Source: Xanthobacteraceae bacterium
Lineage (GTDB): Bacteria > Pseudomonadota > Alphaproteobacteria > Rhizobiales > Xanthobacteraceae
Assembly (NCBI GenBank): GCA_030044035.1
Contig: JASHWN010000108.1
Span: 1-11,115 of the forward strand
Direction of reading: 5' to 3'
DNA: 11,115 bases
The notes under the pieces are model-generated. The model was given only the letters and a program-made list of their open reading frames with translations. It searched no databases and was not told where the DNA came from. The position numbers and the translations under genes are program-made. Below are positions 1 to 6,957 of this stretch, in pieces. Within the stretch, counting starts at the first letter, position 1. Every line of letters starts with the position of its first letter.

Positions 1-39
1 AATGGTAAAGCCTGCGCAGCCCAGCGCCTGGAAGCCCCA

Positions 40-408
40 ATGCGATCCGCCATTTTCATTCTCGCCGTTCTAGTGCTCAACCTCTATGCACAGCTTGTGG
101 TCAAGGCGCGCGCTGTCGCGCACGCGAAACAGCTCGTGACTGCCTTCCCCCAGCTCAATTACCTCGCTGCGATGTTCACCGACCCTTGGGTACTGAGCGG
201 TTTGGTGGCAGTCGTGCTCGCCGGCGCCTGCTGGATGCTCGCTGTCCAGCGCCTCGTAATCGGCTTTGCCTATCCATTCATGGCGCTGAGCTTCGTGCTT
301 GTCCCAGTCGGCTCGATGCTGTTATTCGGCGAGCCCTTGCCGAAAATGCAAATATTTGCGCTTGCGCTCATCATGGCTGGTGTGACGCTAAGCGCGGTGG
401 CGAGATGA
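40..408 (+). CDS. EamA/SMR-like small membrane transporter (ArnE-like)
   Basis: A 122-residue, very hydrophobic protein with about four membrane segments, roughly residues 3-21, 50-70, 73-96 and 102-120. The stretch AYPFMALSFVLVPVGSMLLF followed by GEPLPKMQ and a final Gly-Val-containing helix is the usual end of a single EamA/SMR unit. Proteins of this size beside glycan genes often resemble ArnE/ArnF, which move undecaprenyl-phosphate-linked sugars across the inner membrane; that substrate is an inference here. The ATG has a GGAAG ribosome binding site at 30-34, five bases upstream, which supports this start. It faces the minus-strand glycan operon with only 39 bases between the stop codons, so it belongs to a different transcription unit entering from the left. 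A single four-helix unit would need to dimerise or pair with a partner, possibly encoded outside the window. Family assignment is fairly safe, substrate unknown. Confidence 0.8.
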   Translation: MRSAIFILAVLVLNLYAQLVVKARAVAHAKQLVTAFPQLNYLAAMFTDPWVLSGLVAVVLAGACWMLAVQRLVIGFAYPFMALSFVLVPVGSMLLFGEPLPKMQIFALALIMAGVTLSAVAR

Positions 409-447
409 CGATAAACGCAGCGGTCGGATCGTGGCAGCCGCGGATGA

Positions 448-1197
448 TCAGCTCCGCCGAAGCGGTAAACTTTCATTCTGCGAAGTCCTCAGATAGCGCG
501 GTGCATTCGGCCCCACATTGAACAAAAGGTCGAGCACCGAGACCGAAGCTTCGAATGGGCCGTGCAATTGCGGATATTGTGGATAGCGTTCGTAGCTCAT
601 CCATTCGACGGCAACGCCTGCTCCGGCAAGCAGCGGTACATCGAGATAAGCTTTGGCGGAGGGTCCGCTCAGATAGCAGCCGGCTCCAGCGGCGCGGATG
701 ATCGCCAATACCCGCTCGGTCTTGGTTCCCTGAGCAGGATACGCGGTGTCGCGCACGAAGCGGGTGCCAAGCCCGAGCAGCGCGGCGATTTCGCTGAGAA
801 ATATCGCGTTGACTTCGGTCAGCAAGCGCTCCCTGGCGGCCCGCTCGTACCAGCCGCGCACGCGCGGCGCCACGGCGTCAAAAAATGGCGCGCGCCGGTA
901 GGCCAGTTCGAGCGCGCGCCAATGCTGCTCGGCCCACGGCTTTTCGACCTCCGCCGCGTCGATCGTCTGCTGGCGCCGCCCTGTGGTGATCACCGGTATG
1001 GTGAGCCATTGCGGTCCGGTGGCAGTCTTGATGCGGTTGCGGTTATGCCAGTGACGCTTGACGTACTGGACGTGATCGAAAATCACGTATTCGTCGCAGC
1101 GTCCGATCAGGTCGAAAAAACCCCGCCACGGAATGTAACACGATTGAATGATCGAAATGCGCACGTGTTTCTGAACCTGGAAAAGGCTCGAGTTCAC
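448..1197 (-). CDS. WbqC-family glycan biosynthesis protein
   Basis: A 249-residue protein of the WbqC-like family (Pfam WbqC). The family pattern is clear: IIQSCYIPWRGFFDLIG near residue 16, then a D-x-V-Q-Y-x-K-R-x-W block near residues 41-50, the NRNRIKT motif at 52-58, WLTIPV at 64-69, and a C-terminal LDLLFNVG. Members are common in O-antigen and other polysaccharide clusters; the reaction they catalyse is not settled, so none is claimed. The GTG at 1197 overlaps the TGA of the upstream methyltransferase gene as GTGA, suggesting translational coupling. The next in-frame GTG at 1164 places the start at the family's usual N-terminus (RISIIQS) and is a real alternative. No strong Shine-Dalgarno sequence precedes either. 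This is the last gene of the minus-strand run. I saw no hairpin-plus-T terminator in the 39 bases before the convergent gene. Confidence 0.9.
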   Translation of the reverse strand: MNSSLFQVQKHVRISIIQSCYIPWRGFFDLIGRCDEYVIFDHVQYVKRHWHNRNRIKTATGPQWLTIPVITTGRRQQTIDAAEVEKPWAEQHWRALELAYRRAPFFDAVAPRVRGWYERAARERLLTEVNAIFLSEIAALLGLGTRFVRDTAYPAQGTKTERVLAIIRAAGAGCYLSGPSAKAYLDVPLLAGAGVAVEWMSYERYPQYPQLHGPFEASVSVLDLLFNVGPNAPRYLRTSQNESLPLRRS

Positions 1198-2213
1198 TGG
1201 CCGCGGCTGGTGCTGCCCTCATCCATTCCGGCCGTGGCCGCCAGGGTTTGGCTTTGACGATCAACGGATTTGATTGCGATCCGGCCATTATGATCAATGC
1301 GATTGAGCAACAAGACGACTCCGTTCTGCTCGCAAAACTCGTCAACCGCCTGTTTCTGTCCCGGCATCTCGCCATAGTCATCGATAATGAGGACTCCACC
1401 AGGCGCCAAGCGTGGGTAGAGGTGGCGCAGTTCGTGGGCGGTTGAATCGTACCAGTCGGTGTCAAGGCGCAGCAGCGCAATTGCCTTAGGAGCGCTCGCC
1501 GGTATCGTTTCCTGCACGATGCCTTTGACAAAGGATAGCTTGCCAAACGGATAACCAGTCGACCTGAGATTACCGCGCACCTCTTCCAGTGCCGCTTCCG
1601 CCCAGGAGCTTGACTGATCTGTGCGCCTGCGCTGCAGCCAAAATTCGTAGTGCTCTTTGCAGTCGCGCTCGGGATTGGGCCGCGGATGTCCGGCAAAGGT
1701 GTCGAACAAAACTAAGCTTCGATCGGTCTTCCCAAGCGCGAGCAGCGTCAAGGCGGCCATCATCATGCTGCCGCCACGCCACACGCCGCATTCCACGATC
1801 GCACCTTCGATGTCGGCTCGCGCCACGTGTTCGACTGCCTTGTGCATGGCATAGAGGCGCTCGATCGAGGTCATGGTGTAAGGCTTGACGCGCTCGTACA
1901 GCGCGAAGAATTCGGGATCCGTGAGTTCGAACTTGCGAAGTTTGGCGGCGAAATCGGTCAGCACCTGATAGTCGACTGTTGTGCCGGGAGCTGTGATCGA
2001 ATGCTCTAACGCAGCAATGGTATCCTGCATGTGGGCGAGCGCCTGTTGCGTGAGGACAACGTATCCGGCGCGTTCTGCGACGCCGAGCACCGTTCGCTTA
2101 AGCCAAGGCGGCAATGTGATCGGCATTCGAACGTTGCACGAGATGAGAGCTGTTGCGGCTTTCTTGACGCGGCTTGGCGAATTTTCCGCCGGCCGAACAA
2201 ACGTCGATACCAT
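1194..2213 (-). CDS. TylF/MycF-type O-methyltransferase
   Basis: A 339-residue SAM-dependent, probably metal-assisted sugar O-methyltransferase of the TylF/MycF (macrocin O-methyltransferase) family. The SAM-binding region is GAIVECGVWRGGS (137-149). It is followed by LVLFDTFAGHP (167-177), the LRLDTDWYDST block (249-258) and GGVLIIDDYG (272-281), whose Asp residues match the acidic metal and catalytic sites of the family. Characterised members methylate sugar hydroxyls on macrolides; in a glycan cluster the likely target is a sugar of the exported polymer or its precursor (inference). The ATG at 2213 gives a 29-residue N-terminal stretch with no obvious domain. An ATG at 2126 (MPITLPPWLKR) is an alternative. 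The gene starts 30 bases after the SIS gene and shares a 4-base overlap with the WbqC gene downstream. The only good ribosome binding site nearby is too far from the ATG (see findings). Confidence 0.9.
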   Translation of the reverse strand: MVSTFVRPAENSPSRVKKAATALISCNVRMPITLPPWLKRTVLGVAERAGYVVLTQQALAHMQDTIAALEHSITAPGTTVDYQVLTDFAAKLRKFELTDPEFFALYERVKPYTMTSIERLYAMHKAVEHVARADIEGAIVECGVWRGGSMMMAALTLLALGKTDRSLVLFDTFAGHPRPNPERDCKEHYEFWLQRRRTDQSSSWAEAALEEVRGNLRSTGYPFGKLSFVKGIVQETIPASAPKAIALLRLDTDWYDSTAHELRHLYPRLAPGGVLIIDDYGEMPGQKQAVDEFCEQNGVVLLLNRIDHNGRIAIKSVDRQSQTLAATAGMDEGSTSRGQ

Positions 2214-2243
2214 TATTGCACGAGCACGGCAAACCGCTCCTGT

Positions 2244-2828
2244 TTACCATTTCGTAGCACGGCTCTGCAGCTTCGGATGCGATACCAGGCAATGCCAGAC
2301 GACAGCCTGGAACGCCTCGGTATGCGGCGTGACACGCGATTGCTCGACGGTCGGAATGACGACGACTACGTCACCTGACTGTTTGGTATAGCCGCCGTCG
2401 CGGCCGACAATTCCCAAGATTCGCGTGCCGCGGCTTTTGGCTTCCTGGACGGCAGCGACAAGGTTGGCGCTGACGTTCTTCTCCAGATTGCCGCCGCCTA
2501 CGGAAAACACCAGGATGGCATCGTTGGGCCCGGCGCGGCTCACCTTCAGCCATTCGGCGAATACCGTGTTCCAGCCTTCGTCGTTGGTGCGCGCGGTAAG
2601 CTCGGAGACGTTGTCGGTCGGCGCATAGGCCTCTATGCCGCACAGCTTGCGAAAGTCGTTGACAGCATGGCTGCAATTGCCGGCGCTGCCGCCGACGCCG
2701 AGGATGAACAGGCGACCCTCGCGCTCGCGCAGGTCGGCAAGTTCGTCGCAGAGCGCCTCGATGGCGTCGGGGTCGAGGCCGCGCGCCGTTTCGCACACCT
2801 CCTCGAGGAACTTCGCCGCGTGGCTCAC
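2244..2828 (-). CDS. SIS-domain sugar-phosphate isomerase, GmhA-like
   Basis: A 194-residue single SIS-domain protein, the usual length of phosphoheptose isomerases (GmhA), which convert sedoheptulose 7-phosphate to D-glycero-D-manno-heptose 7-phosphate. Seen in the sequence: the phosphate-binding GVGGSAGNCSH (44-54), a second loop FSVGGGN (108-114), and a C-terminal helix TEAFQAVVWHC (170-180). By comparison with E. coli GmhA, recalled from memory (zinc site His61, Glu65, Gln172, His180), the equivalents here look like His54, Asp58, Glu171 and His179, so two ligands differ. A ketose/aldose sugar-phosphate isomerase role feeding the glycan is likely, but the exact substrate is not proven. The GTG at 2828 was chosen because GGGAGGA lies three bases upstream and the length fits. 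The frame stays open to 3038, overlapping the previous gene; an in-frame ATG at 2900 would add 24 residues and cannot be excluded. Confidence 0.85.
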   Translation of the reverse strand: MSHAAKFLEEVCETARGLDPDAIEALCDELADLREREGRLFILGVGGSAGNCSHAVNDFRKLCGIEAYAPTDNVSELTARTNDEGWNTVFAEWLKVSRAGPNDAILVFSVGGGNLEKNVSANLVAAVQEAKSRGTRILGIVGRDGGYTKQSGDVVVVIPTVEQSRVTPHTEAFQAVVWHCLVSHPKLQSRATKW

Positions 2829-2831
2829 GGG

Positions 2832-2838
2832 TCCTCCC
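2832..2838 (-). promoter_or_regulatory. Strong ribosome binding site for the SIS gene
   Basis: The minus strand reads GGGAGGA followed by CCC and then GTG. It is the best Shine-Dalgarno match among the minus-strand genes and decides the start at 2828 against the upstream ATG at 2900. The spacing is short, and the same bases could encode Gly-Gly in a longer protein, so the call is not certain. Confidence 0.6.
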
Positions 2839-2961
2839 AAACGACCTGAACGCAGCGCTTCTTCTAGCAGGCACCCGGTGGTCGCGTCGATACCGCGCAT
2901 TCGCCGTGGCGTCCGCGTCAGCACAGCGGCGGACCTGGTGCGACGGTCTGCTCCGACATCG

Positions 2962-3816
2962 TTAATCGATTTTGAATCCGAATCGTCGCTTGATCCGACG
3001 GCCCAATTCGATCGCGAGGGTGCGCCCGGGAATCTCACGCAAGCGCCAGTTGTTTACCTGTCTGCTGTCCAAAATCTCTCCGTCGATTACCCTCGGATAC
3101 CGGCTCAATGCCTCCGGCACTTTGGTCTCATATTCCTCTTGAAAAGGCACACAGAACTCTCGCTCGAACGTTTTCCGCTGCGCTACGACGAGAAGATGCG
3201 TTGTTTTGGCGGATAGAGTCAAATAATCGAGCAAGATGGGATCCCACGGTATGAAGCTGGCAATTTGCCAATCCGGCCCAACCCAAACACCAAGCGTTTC
3301 ATACGAATTGTAGCGAGCCAATGCTCTGAAGAAATTCGGCTGGTAGTTGAAGAAGCCATGCTCCAAATGCACTGTGAATGGAACGGCATGGACGAACACC
3401 GCGCCGGCGCGTGCAAAATCATGCATGCTCTTGAATACGTTGTACTGGTTTAGAATATGTTCCGACGTACCATGGTTGGTGACAAGCCCGTATTTGCCCC
3501 TGTGCTCCGCCGGGACCGAATCGAAATTCAGATCCATCACTATTGATCCGGGGCGGTGATCCACGTCGACACATGCGTAATCGATGCCAAGCGCCGTGTA
3601 GAGCAGACGCGCCGGCAATTGGTTGGCGTTGGTCGTGGCAAGTAATTTTTGAGCAGGTTCGCCGCGGCCGAAGGCAGCGAACAGACCGCGCATCAGATTT
3701 TGCTGTGGGCACCAATAGTCCTGAGATCCAAGTTCGATGACATTGGTGATCCCTTCGAACGCGCCCTGTAGTTTGAGCTGCCTATAAAGCTCGATGATGG
3801 GTGGCCCTAGCCCCAT
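2962..3816 (-). CDS. SAM-dependent methyltransferase-like protein
   Basis: A 284-residue class I methyltransferase-like protein. VIELGSQDYW (26-35) occupies the place of SAM motif I, ACVDVDHRPGS (81-91) the acidic loop after strand 2, and a block at 110-146 (LVTNHGTSEHILNQYNVFKS, then MHDFARAGAVFVHAVPF) follows the pattern of strand 4 and the post-strand-4 helix in methyltransferases found in polysaccharide clusters. LEHGFFNYQPNFFRALA (151-167) is a further recognisable block. The likely role is methylation of a sugar or glycan intermediate in the cytoplasm, but the acceptor is unknown and motif I lacks the full Gly-x-Gly-x-Gly pattern. The ATG is preceded by GAGG (3824-3827) at seven bases, so the start is well supported. 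The gene lies 133 bases before the SIS gene and follows the degenerate gap at 3817-4191. The last 20 residues are rich in Arg and Lys. Confidence 0.75.
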   Translation of the reverse strand: MGLGPPIIELYRQLKLQGAFEGITNVIELGSQDYWCPQQNLMRGLFAAFGRGEPAQKLLATTNANQLPARLLYTALGIDYACVDVDHRPGSIVMDLNFDSVPAEHRGKYGLVTNHGTSEHILNQYNVFKSMHDFARAGAVFVHAVPFTVHLEHGFFNYQPNFFRALARYNSYETLGVWVGPDWQIASFIPWDPILLDYLTLSAKTTHLLVVAQRKTFEREFCVPFQEEYETKVPEALSRYPRVIDGEILDSRQVNNWRLREIPGRTLAIELGRRIKRRFGFKID

Positions 3817-3820
3817 AAGG

Positions 3821-4046
3821 TTACCTCAAGAACGCAACTATAACAGCGATTATACCGGCCAATGCTACAAAGACCAGCAATATTGAAAGACACCCTGCGA
3901 TGCGTCGGACACTTCGGACCGGGTCTTGTATGCGAGCGACCGCGCGCGCCGCACAGTAAATTCAGTCCTGAAACTCGTCCACGTTGACCTGAAGATTGTC
4001 GAATCGCGCCATGCGGCACGCGCGTTGGCAGCCGGTCGATCGGCGC
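3821..4046 (-). pseudogene. Broken third copy of the tandem-protein C-terminal tail
   Basis: From 4029 the minus strand encodes ANARAAWRDSTIFRSTWTS, then a short divergent stretch and EFTVRRARSL, matching ANARAARRDSTIFRSTWTS and EFTVRRTQSL of the 615-residue protein ending at 5110. No start codon or body of that protein precedes it. The bases just upstream (4046-4030) match the 615-residue gene with one base missing, which shifts the frame. In the tail frame a stop falls at 3865-3867. In a third frame the sequence reads LSILLVFVALAGIIAVIVAF and ends at TAA 3821-3823, four bases before the next gene's ATG, as if a longer gene once ended there in a membrane helix. Three different frames carry recognisable protein-like pieces, which is what decay by small indels produces. 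That this is a remnant is well supported by the homology; its original extent is not known. Confidence 0.75.
3905..4046 (-). repeat. Direct repeat copy 2 (tail repeat, left of SGNH gene)
   Basis: This 142-base stretch aligns with 5124-5265 in the same orientation with a single one-base deletion. Over the 117 bases from 4029 to 3913 I count 24 mismatches, about 79% identity. The two copies flank the SGNH hydrolase gene and could allow recombination that deletes or exchanges it. Confidence 0.8.
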
Positions 4047-4191
4047 GCGTCGCGGCGCAGTGTCGAACGGCACCGGCACGCGTGCTCTCATCACGCGGTA
4101 AGCGAGGCTGTTGAAAAGGAGGTGAATGCCGCGCCTCACCGATTTGATCATGTTTGAGCGCCGCCCCCCCCGGATTATATTCCAGTTGAGC
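4047..4191. other. Intergenic stretch with TATAAT box and G8 tract
   Basis: Between the SGNH stop codon and the tail remnant I see no convincing gene. On the minus strand there is a perfect TATAAT at 4179-4174, then CC and a run of eight G at 4171-4164. No good TTGACA-like -35 lies 16-18 bases upstream, so promoter function is only possible. A minus-strand frame opens at ATG 4151 (MIKSVRRGIHLLFNS) with no ribosome binding site and becomes the frameshifted remnant; I do not call it a gene. Confidence 0.4.
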
Positions 4192-5103
4192 CTAATGGGA
4201 TTTGGCGAGCGGGTGCTGCATGATGCATTCCAGCCAAGCTTGCGCCACAGCGTCGAGACCCTTCTCAGAGAAATGACAACCGTCGTGGCGGAAATCGCCG
4301 ATAAATTGATCAGTATCGGGGCCGGGCAGGACATCAGGCGGCGACACGAGCTGCCGCTGGGCACGGCGAATTTGCTCATGGTTCTGGTAGGGGTGCGGAC
4401 CGTTAGCGCAGTGAGAAGCTAGCGCGACATAAACCGGTGCTTCTACGCCGACACGCCTGATTTCCGTGAGAAGCCGCCGAAACCGCGCCTGGTATTCCTG
4501 TGCTGAGGTCATCACACGATTGGCATCCGCCTCCCCGTGATGCCAGCACAGCATATCGGGTCGAATTCCGGCTCGCTTCAACCGCGTGAGGGCCAGCATG
4601 AGGCGGCGGTAGCAATAACCGTCCCGCGGCGTCCAGTCCTTGATATACGAGCCGCCGACGGCGATAGGCACAAATAGCACCGATTGAAACAGGTCTGCTT
4701 CAATCAACTTGTCGCCCAGCCGGCCCCAGATCGAGCCGCCGTCGTTCGTCGCCCCGGGCAGGGGATCGATGGCCCGGTAGTAGTTCATGTCAAAAACATT
4801 GAAAGCATAGACGCCACGACGCGCCACGTAGCACTGCGCGCCGGCGTTTGCCGCATTGGATTGGCCGAACGTCAGGATGACGACGGTTTCATGCTGAAGG
4901 GCAACGCCGGCATCAACGCGCCTTTCTGGCGTGACAGGCGCCTCCGCAGGCGCGCCGAGATAGGCGCCGAACGCGGCCGCGTAGTCGACAGTGCCATCAT
5001 CGCGGGCAAAGGACCTGTAATACACATGCTGTGCCATCCGACGGATGTAACTCGCCATCCGGTGGACCGGATTTCTAACCGAAGTCGGCGGCTTCTTTGT
5101 CAC
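4192..5103 (-). CDS. SGNH/GDSL hydrolase, sialate O-acetylesterase-like
   Basis: A 303-residue carbohydrate esterase-like protein of the SGNH hydrolase superfamily, closest in style to the sialate-O-acetylesterase (SASA/CE6-like) group. Block I is TFGQSNAAN (78-86), with Ser82 as the expected nucleophile. Gly150-Gly151 in VPIAVGGSYI fits block II, CWHHGEAD (186-193) block III, and DGCHFSEKG (274-282) supplies the Asp-x-x-His of the catalytic triad (Asp274, His277). It probably adds to, or trims acetyl groups from, sugars of the exported glycan. There is no signal peptide or membrane helix, so it should act in the cytoplasm, before export, unlike many secreted esterases. The start is a GTG six bases after the stop of the 615-residue gene; ATGs at residues 16 and 23 are alternatives. 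The gene sits between two direct repeats of the tail sequence, hinting at cassette-like gain. Confidence 0.85.
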   Translation of the reverse strand: MTKKPPTSVRNPVHRMASYIRRMAQHVYYRSFARDDGTVDYAAAFGAYLGAPAEAPVTPERRVDAGVALQHETVVILTFGQSNAANAGAQCYVARRGVYAFNVFDMNYYRAIDPLPGATNDGGSIWGRLGDKLIEADLFQSVLFVPIAVGGSYIKDWTPRDGYCYRRLMLALTRLKRAGIRPDMLCWHHGEADANRVMTSAQEYQARFRRLLTEIRRVGVEAPVYVALASHCANGPHPYQNHEQIRRAQRQLVSPPDVLPGPDTDQFIGDFRHDGCHFSEKGLDAVAQAWLECIMQHPLAKSH

Positions 5104-5109
5104 GTCCCA

Positions 5110-6957
5110 CTACAGTGTCGTCGCCGAAAGTTCGGACCGGTTGTTGCGTACGAGCGATTGCGTGCGCCGAACCGTAAATTCCATCGTCAGGCTGGTCCAC
5201 GTCGACCTGAAGATCGTCGAATCGCGCCGCGCCGCGCGCGCATTGGCGAGCCGAACGACCGGCGCCAACAACAGGAGCGTCATGCCGATGATCAAAGCCC
5301 GAACTACCGGCGTGGATTGAAACTGCCGCGACGCCCGAAGGTACGCCATGGCCAAGAACCAAGTAACAGCATCACCCCAAAAATGAATTTGCGAAACGTC
5401 CACGCTCGGAAAGGCCACCTCCTGAAGAACCAGATGGGCACCCTCGAAGACCTTACCTCGCTTCGCAACGTAGACAAGGATATGACCGCCATTCTTCACC
5501 AGCGGCCGCAAATTAGTGTAGAGCCGGTCGATTTTCAGGAGATCAAGGAGCGTCAACTCGCAAATGCAGGCGTCAAAGGGCGCCTTTCGTTCAATCGCCT
5601 CGCCAAAGTCGGCGCCGAGAGCCTTGGCTAGATCGACGTGCGCCCCGCCCAGCCTGCGCTGGAGCAGCGAAACGCTCGAACTGATCCAAAGGATGTTCGG
5701 CTTGCCGGCGGCGCCCCAGGCCGTGACCGCCCGCGCTATCGGCGACATGTCGGCCCATAGCGGGTGGAATCTGCCGACCCGCGGCGGCGAGCCGAACGTT
5801 CTGCGATAGATGGTCTGCAGCGCATCGAGCAAAGGCTTTGCAGCGGCTTGGCGGCGCGAGCCCGCCGCGACACCGTCACGCTGGCGCGCCGTCGTCTCCC
5901 TGAACCATCGACCGAGAAGCGGATGATCAACATGGGAAGCTGGCGTCGGCGACAGGCGACGATCAACCTCGGCCAGGTAGGCGCGCGCTTGTTCGCTCAC
6001 CTCGTTGATATCGGCCGGCAGATCGGCGGCATGAAATTTCAACAGCTGTTTGCCGGATTCTCGTTGCTCCTTGGTCAGCCAGACGGACAGATCGCGAGCA
6101 ATTTTGGCATAGCTCGTCCAACCGATCCGAATCATCTCGCGCCCGGTGTCGCGGCTCTGCGGCTCGATCATAAAGAACTGGTCGGAATCGCCGATGAAAT
6201 GCCGCGGCGCCGCGGGCGCAGCCTCGGGAATGAACCCGAAGTCCCATACCACAACGGGATTGGGAACCACGCGCTCCGGCTTAATCGCGACTAGCGCTAC
6301 CGGCGCCTGATAGCCGATCAACGTGTCCTCATCGACGTACCAATAAAATTGATCCATCCATGATTGGTGGCTAAGCCGCTGATTGACTGTGCGCGCCTTC
6401 ACCGTCGGATGCTTGTTGGCGAGAGCGAGCTTGACCATCCGGCGCGGCTCGAGGCGCAACGTGCATGACGCGGTATCGATCAGAGCCTGCAGTTGCGGCC
6501 AGACGTCCTCGGCGACGACGCGGAAGCTCGGCGCATGGATCACGCGATTGCCCTCGCGCATCAGTTTGCCGAGGTGGCCGAGCGCACCGTCACAGACGAT
6601 GAAGTCGGCGTTGAGAAACAATAGGTAGCTCTCGGTCATGCGGGCGCCGAGATCGGCGAAACCGCGAAACAACGCGTGCGTGAGCGTGACACCGTAATCG
6701 CTGGCAAAATCCGTCAGCACGTCGTCGAGAGGGACCAGCCGCGCCGCGCAGATGCGCTCGACTGCCGCGAACGATGGCGCGCGGCGGAACAGATCGAACA
6801 GCCGCGACTCGGTGACAATCACGAGCTCGACCGCGAACGTTCGGCACAGTTCCGGCAAGTTTCCCGGCGCGAGCACAGCGGGGAGCGTCATCGATATGAC
6901 CTTGTCGGCGTATCGCTCGCCCCAAACCGGAATGATCAAACGCGCGGACTCTTTCAT
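5110..6957 (-). CDS. Two-domain glycan protein, tandem copy A (615 residues)
   Basis: I do not recognise a named family for the whole protein. Residues 1 to about 340 form a domain starting SARLIIPVWGE, with TLPAVLAPGNLPELC, ELVIVTES (44-51), an acidic NADF (116-119), ANKHPTVKART (180-190), MDQFYWYVDEDTLIGYQ (201-217) and FIGDSDQFFMIEPQSR (254-269). The alternating hydrophobic strands and acidic loop suggest a glycosyltransferase GT-A-like fold, but this is inference. A linker follows, then from about 418 a region (PNILWISSS; FDACICELTLLDLLK; LRPLVKNGGHILVYV) resembles the C-terminal half of class I methyltransferases without a clear Gly-rich SAM motif. Residues 552-571 are hydrophobic, followed by a conserved tail, so the C-terminus may contact the membrane. 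The ATG overlaps the stop of copy B as ATGA, indicating coupling. It is about 67% identical to copy B over residues 1-350, without gaps. Confidence 0.8.
   Translation of the reverse strand: MKESARLIIPVWGERYADKVISMTLPAVLAPGNLPELCRTFAVELVIVTESRLFDLFRRAPSFAAVERICAARLVPLDDVLTDFASDYGVTLTHALFRGFADLGARMTESYLLFLNADFIVCDGALGHLGKLMREGNRVIHAPSFRVVAEDVWPQLQALIDTASCTLRLEPRRMVKLALANKHPTVKARTVNQRLSHQSWMDQFYWYVDEDTLIGYQAPVALVAIKPERVVPNPVVVWDFGFIPEAAPAAPRHFIGDSDQFFMIEPQSRDTGREMIRIGWTSYAKIARDLSVWLTKEQRESGKQLLKFHAADLPADINEVSEQARAYLAEVDRRLSPTPASHVDHPLLGRWFRETTARQRDGVAAGSRRQAAAKPLLDALQTIYRRTFGSPPRVGRFHPLWADMSPIARAVTAWGAAGKPNILWISSSVSLLQRRLGGAHVDLAKALGADFGEAIERKAPFDACICELTLLDLLKIDRLYTNLRPLVKNGGHILVYVAKRGKVFEGAHLVLQEVAFPSVDVSQIHFWGDAVTWFLAMAYLRASRQFQSTPVVRALIIGMTLLLLAPVVRLANARAARRDSTIFRSTWTSLTMEFTVRRTQSLVRNNRSELSATTL
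5124..5265 (-). repeat. Direct repeat copy 1 (tail repeat, right of SGNH gene)
   Basis: The 3' end of the 615-residue gene, encoding the end of its hydrophobic segment and the conserved LANARAARRDSTIFR tail. It repeats at 3905-4046 in the same orientation. The copy B gene encodes the same protein tail near 7015-7115, but its DNA is less similar to the remnant in the parts I compared. Confidence 0.8.

Noticed and set aside
409..447. Bidirectional terminator between the convergent genes
   Set aside because: I looked for a stem followed by T on either strand and found none; the interval is only 39 bases.
562..1257. Plus-strand open frame of 231 codons
   Set aside because: It is antisense to the WbqC-family gene, which carries clear family motifs.
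2901..3038. N-terminal extension of the SIS protein to 3038
   Set aside because: It overlaps the 3' end of the methyltransferase-like gene, has low-complexity Arg/Ser-rich sequence and lacks a ribosome binding site.
3807..4379. Minus-strand 190-codon frame spanning the gap after the SGNH gene
   Set aside because: Its first part overlaps the SGNH 3' end in another frame and its product has no coherent domain. The homologous tail lies in a different frame, so this is not a real gene.
4684..5631. Plus-strand open frame of 315 codons
   Set aside because: It runs antisense across the SGNH gene and the end of the 615-residue gene, both with strong motifs; its product is Arg-rich and low in recognisable structure, typical of a GC-rich shadow frame.
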